A stretch of 64,000 nucleotides of DNA from RYN-230 sp963844695 (GTDB taxonomy: Bacteria; Actinomycetota; Actinomycetes; Streptosporangiales; Streptosporangiaceae), in the NCBI GenBank assembly GCA_963844695.1, contig CAWJPL010000010.1, positions 186,001 to 250,000 of the forward strand, read 5' to 3'. Positions 60,909-64,000 of the stretch are shown here, piece after piece. Within the stretch, counting starts at the first letter, position 1. Every line of letters starts with the position of its first letter. The notes beneath the pieces were generated by a model. It made no database searches. It saw only the letters and a list, made by a program, of their open reading frames with translations, and was not told the DNA's origin. The position numbers and the translations under genes are program-made.

Positions 60909-63900
60909 TCATGCGGTGATCCCGGCCTCCAGGCCGACGGTCGTGCCGGCCGGGCCTGGCTCGATGGTGACCTGCTCCATGAGGGCGCGCATCAGGGCGA
61001 TGCCGTGCCCGCGGAGCGGGTCAGCCGCGGGCGGGGTGGCCCGCCAGCGCCCGGTGTCCGTGACCGTCAGCCGGAGCCGGCTGACCGTGGCCTCGGCCTG
61101 CAGCCGAATGGGCTGACCCGGGGCGTCGCGGTGGCCATGCTCGATGGCGTTGGCGCAGGCCTCCCCCGCGGCGACCAGAACGTCCTGGATCGTCCCGCGG
61201 CTCACGCCCGCGCGGCCCAGCCAGGTCCGCAGCGCCGCGCGGACCGGCGTCAGCTGCCCCCGGTCGGCCGGGAAGGTCAGGTCGAGGGGCTCGGGATGGC
61301 GGAACAGGACGAGGGCCACATCGTCCTCATACCCGTCTGGCGGGGCCATGTCGCCCATCACCCGGCTGGCCAGGTCTTCCACGCCGGCGTCCTGGCCCTG
61401 CCGGAGGGCGGCGCCCGCCCGGGCCATCCCCTCGTCGATCGAGACGCGGCGGCGCTCCACGAGGCCATCGGTGTAGAGCAATAGCGCCGACCGGCCGGGC
61501 AGGAAACAGGTCGCGTCGGTACGCCGGGCCTCGCGCTGCACCGCCAGCGGGAACGACCGGCCCGCGCGCAGCAGCTCGACCCGGCCGTCCGGGTGGGCCA
61601 GGATGCCCGGGGGGTGGCCGGCGCTGCTGTAGGTCAGCTGGCCGGTGTCCTGGTCGAGGATGCCGCAGAAGACCGTGCTGCAGTAGGCGTCCGGAACGAG
61701 GGCGGAGAAGCGGTCCATGGCCGACAGGGTCTGCGCCGGGCTGGCGTCCTGCAGCAGCAGGGCCCGGCAGGCGCTGCGCAGCTGGCCCATCACGGCCGCG
61801 GCCTCGAGGCCATGCCCGACGCAGTCACCGACCACGATGCCGATCCGCCCGTCGGGCAGTTCGACCAGGTCGTACCAGTCACCTCCCACCTCGAGCGGGC
61901 GGCTGGCCGGCTCGTAGCGGGCAGCGAAGCCCGGGGGCAGCCGGGCCGGGCCGAGGATGGCGCGCTGCAGGGCGAGGGCGGTTTCCCGCTGCTGATCCCT
62001 CTGGTGAGCCCGGTGCAGCGCCTGGCCGAGATACCCGCACAGCAACGCGAACAGCGTCCGGTCCTCGGGCGTGAACGGCCGGGCGGGATCCACGTCGATC
62101 CAGACGGCCAGCTGCCCCTCCGGGTGCTCGATGCTGATGCCCACGTCCGGTGCCGGTCCGCCGGTCGGGGTGAGCAGAGGCCGGTGGTGCAGGTTCCCGA
62201 TCGTCTCGCGGAGCCCGGCGGGCAGCTCCGTCCAGCCGACGGCGGGGCCGGTGGGGCCGGCGTGGCCGGCCGGCGGCGGACATGAGCGACGGCGCTTCGG
62301 CGCCGGTCCAGGTGGCAGCGATCACCCGCCGGGCGTGCCAGAGTCGCTGCAGCTCGTTGAGGGCACCCTGAAGGGCCTCGGGCAGGCTGTCCGCCTGGGA
62401 CAGCAGCAGGCCCATCGCCGCCAGGGCCGCCTCGCGCTGCCCGGCGTAGTGCTCGGCGGTGATGTCGCGCAGGCTGCCGACGACCATGCGCCGGCCGGAG
62501 TCTGGGTCCTGCACCTCGTTGTAGCTGGCCGCGACCCAGCGCCGGCGCCCATCGCGGTGCGTGACGGGCGTCACGAAGCCGCCCTTGCCCTGGTTCATGA
62601 GCTGGGCAAATGCCTCGCTGCTCTGGCGCCGGGCGTCCGGATCTGTGTCCTGGTCCGGCCACCACGGGTAGGGCGGAGCGTAGGGCAGGCCGTCCGGGCC
62701 GTATCCCAGGATGGCGGTGAAGGCGGCGTTGCTCTCGACCACGCGGCCGGTCTCGTCGCACAGGAAGAACCCCTCGTGCAGCGAGTCGACCAGCGCGGCC
62801 CGCCACCGCGCGTGGTGGCTGCGCAGCCGGGCCAGTTCCACGGTCGCGCGGACCCGGGCCAGCAGCTCGGCGGCCGAGAACGGCTTGACCAGGTAGTCGT
62901 CCGCGCCAGCTTCCAGGCCCTCGATGGCCGCCTCTTGCCCGGCCCGGGCGGACAGCAGCAGCACCGGCAGGTCGGGGGCGCGCGAGTTGGCCCGTAGCTC
63001 CCCCACCAGCTGCAGCCCGTCCAGCCCCGGCATCATCACGTCGCTGATCACCAGGTCGAAGGGCTGCGCCCGGACCGCGTCCAGCGCTTCCCGCCCGTCC
63101 GCCACGGCGGTCACCTGGTAGCCGGGCTGCAGCAGCCGCTGCAGGTACCCGCGCATGTCGGCGTTGTCGTCGGCGAGCAGGACCCGGGCCGGGGCACCCC
63201 GCGGCCAGGTCCCGCCCGGCCAGGTCCCGGCGCGGCGGGCCGCCCACCTGGTCGGCAGCCAGGGTGGGCTCGGCCGGCTGGTCGCCGGGCAGCCACCGCA
63301 GGGCCTCGGCCAGGAAAGGATCGGCCACCGCCGAGATCAGTTCCGGGCAGGCCGCGGCCAGATTCTCCTCCGGCAGGTGCTCGTGGCCGAACGGAAGCCG
63401 GACTGTGAAGGTGGTGCCCGCCCCCTCGGTGCTCTGCGCGGTGATGGTGCCGCCGTGCAACCCGACGAGCTCGCGCACCAGGGCGAGCCCGATGCCGCTG
63501 CCCTCGTTGGACCGGGAGCGCGCGGCGGGCATGCGGTGAAAGCGCTCGAACAGCCGCGGCATCTCCGCCGCCGGGATACCGCTGCCGGTATCGCTGATCC
63601 GCAGCACGGCGTGGGTACCCTCGGCCCGCAGCGACACGCTGACGGTGCCGTCGAAGGTGAACTTCAGGGCGTTGCTGAGCAGGTTGAGGACGACCTTCTC
63701 CCACATCTCCCGGTCGATGTAGACCACCGCGGGCAGCTCGCCGCAGTCCACACCGAAGGCCAGGCCGGCCCGGTCCATCGCCGAGCGGAAGACGCTGGCC
63801 AGGTCGGCGGTGAAGGCCGCCAGCTCGACTGGCTCGAAGCGGGCCTCCATCCGGCCGGCTTCGAGCCGCGAGAAGTCCAGCAGCGTATTGACGAGCTTGC

Positions 63901-64000
63901 CCAGCCGCAGGCCGTTGCGCTGGATGACGTCGAGCTCTTCCCGGATGCCCGGGTCCTGGGTGGCCAGCCTGGCCCGGAGCTCTTCCACCGGGCCCATGAT
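60909..64000 (-). CDS. Multidomain kinase/receiver/PAS/GAF/PP2C phosphatase signalling protein, two frameshifts, 5' end outside window
   Basis: One reading direction carries, from the right edge: the end of a HisKA helix (LRLGKLVNTLLDFSRLEAGR), HATPase (EKVVLNLLSNALKFTFDGTV; ISDTGSGIPAAEMPRLFERF), receiver (VLLADDNADMRGYLQ; LVISDVMMPGLDGLQLV; DDYLVKPFSAAE), PAS (DSLHEGFFLCDETGRVVESN), GAF-like, PP2C/SpoIIE phosphatase (LEVGGDWYDLVELPDGRIGI; VVGDCVGHGLEAAAVMGQLR) and RsbW-like ATPase (VAAGEACANAIEHGH). Frames change near 63196 (one extra base before the receiver) and about 62270 (GGCCGGCC region before GAF). The domain set is that of actinobacterial stress-signalling RsbU/RsbP-like proteins. 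True start lies beyond 64000. Confidence 0.85.

Overview
This window is high-GC (about 70% or more) bacterial chromosome from an actinomycete. The gene order is the conserved actinobacterial core: pyrH-tsf-rpsB-xerC, dprA-comM-yraN-DUF2469-rnhB-lepB-rplS-trmD-rimM-khpA-rpsP-ffh, glnD-glnB, ftsY-smc, mutM-rnc-rpmF-DUF177-coaD-rsmD-recG, then rpmB, thiL, cofC, plsC, gpsA, ddl, hupB and leuDC with a divergent NdgR-type IclR regulator. GTG starts, zinc-type L28 and L32, a coenzyme F420 gene (cofC) and DUF2469 all fit. I cannot name the genus from the sequence alone; an order close to Streptosporangiales or Catenulisporales is a guess.

Layout. Positions 1-37017 are almost entirely minus strand: translation genes, a glmS-PucR segment with a rearrangement scar, DNA processing, RNA modification, protein export (SRP, FtsY, signal peptidase), nitrogen signalling (GlnD/PII), a nitric oxide synthase plus a flavohaemoglobin-like protein in the place where amtB usually sits, SMC, DNA repair and RNase III. 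Positions 37220-46046 are mostly plus strand and carry rpmB, a regulator domain, a PRC-barrel protein, phospholipid genes, a PLP enzyme and D-Ala-D-Ala ligase. They end in a strong bidirectional terminator shared with hupB. Positions 46054-54513 hold leucine biosynthesis and its regulator, a three-subunit NAD(P) transhydrogenase, a pirin and a universal stress protein. From about 54500 to the right edge the content is accessory: a GntR regulator, gene fragments, an acetyl-xylan-esterase-like hydrolase, and a signalling cluster (a membrane/receiver chimera, a histidine kinase, a receiver-PAS protein and a very large kinase/receiver/PP2C protein).

Two themes cut across the window. First, at least ten protein-coding genes, including the essential tsf and rpsP, are broken by single-base-type frameshifts that can be repaired on paper to family-length proteins. 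Several lie in short homopolymers, so assembly error is the most economical explanation. Second, short tandem repeats (15-24 bp) occur in many intergenic spaces and in gene tails, and there are real-looking rearrangement scars: a truncated PucR gene joined to an acyl-CoA ligase tail, a degenerate second signal peptidase, an ABC-permease tail and an in-frame kinase deletion.

The most interesting functional unit is the NO synthase plus haem/FAD/NAD protein beside PII and its uridylyltransferase. It suggests local NO production coupled to NO oxidation or electron delivery in a nitrogen-control locus.
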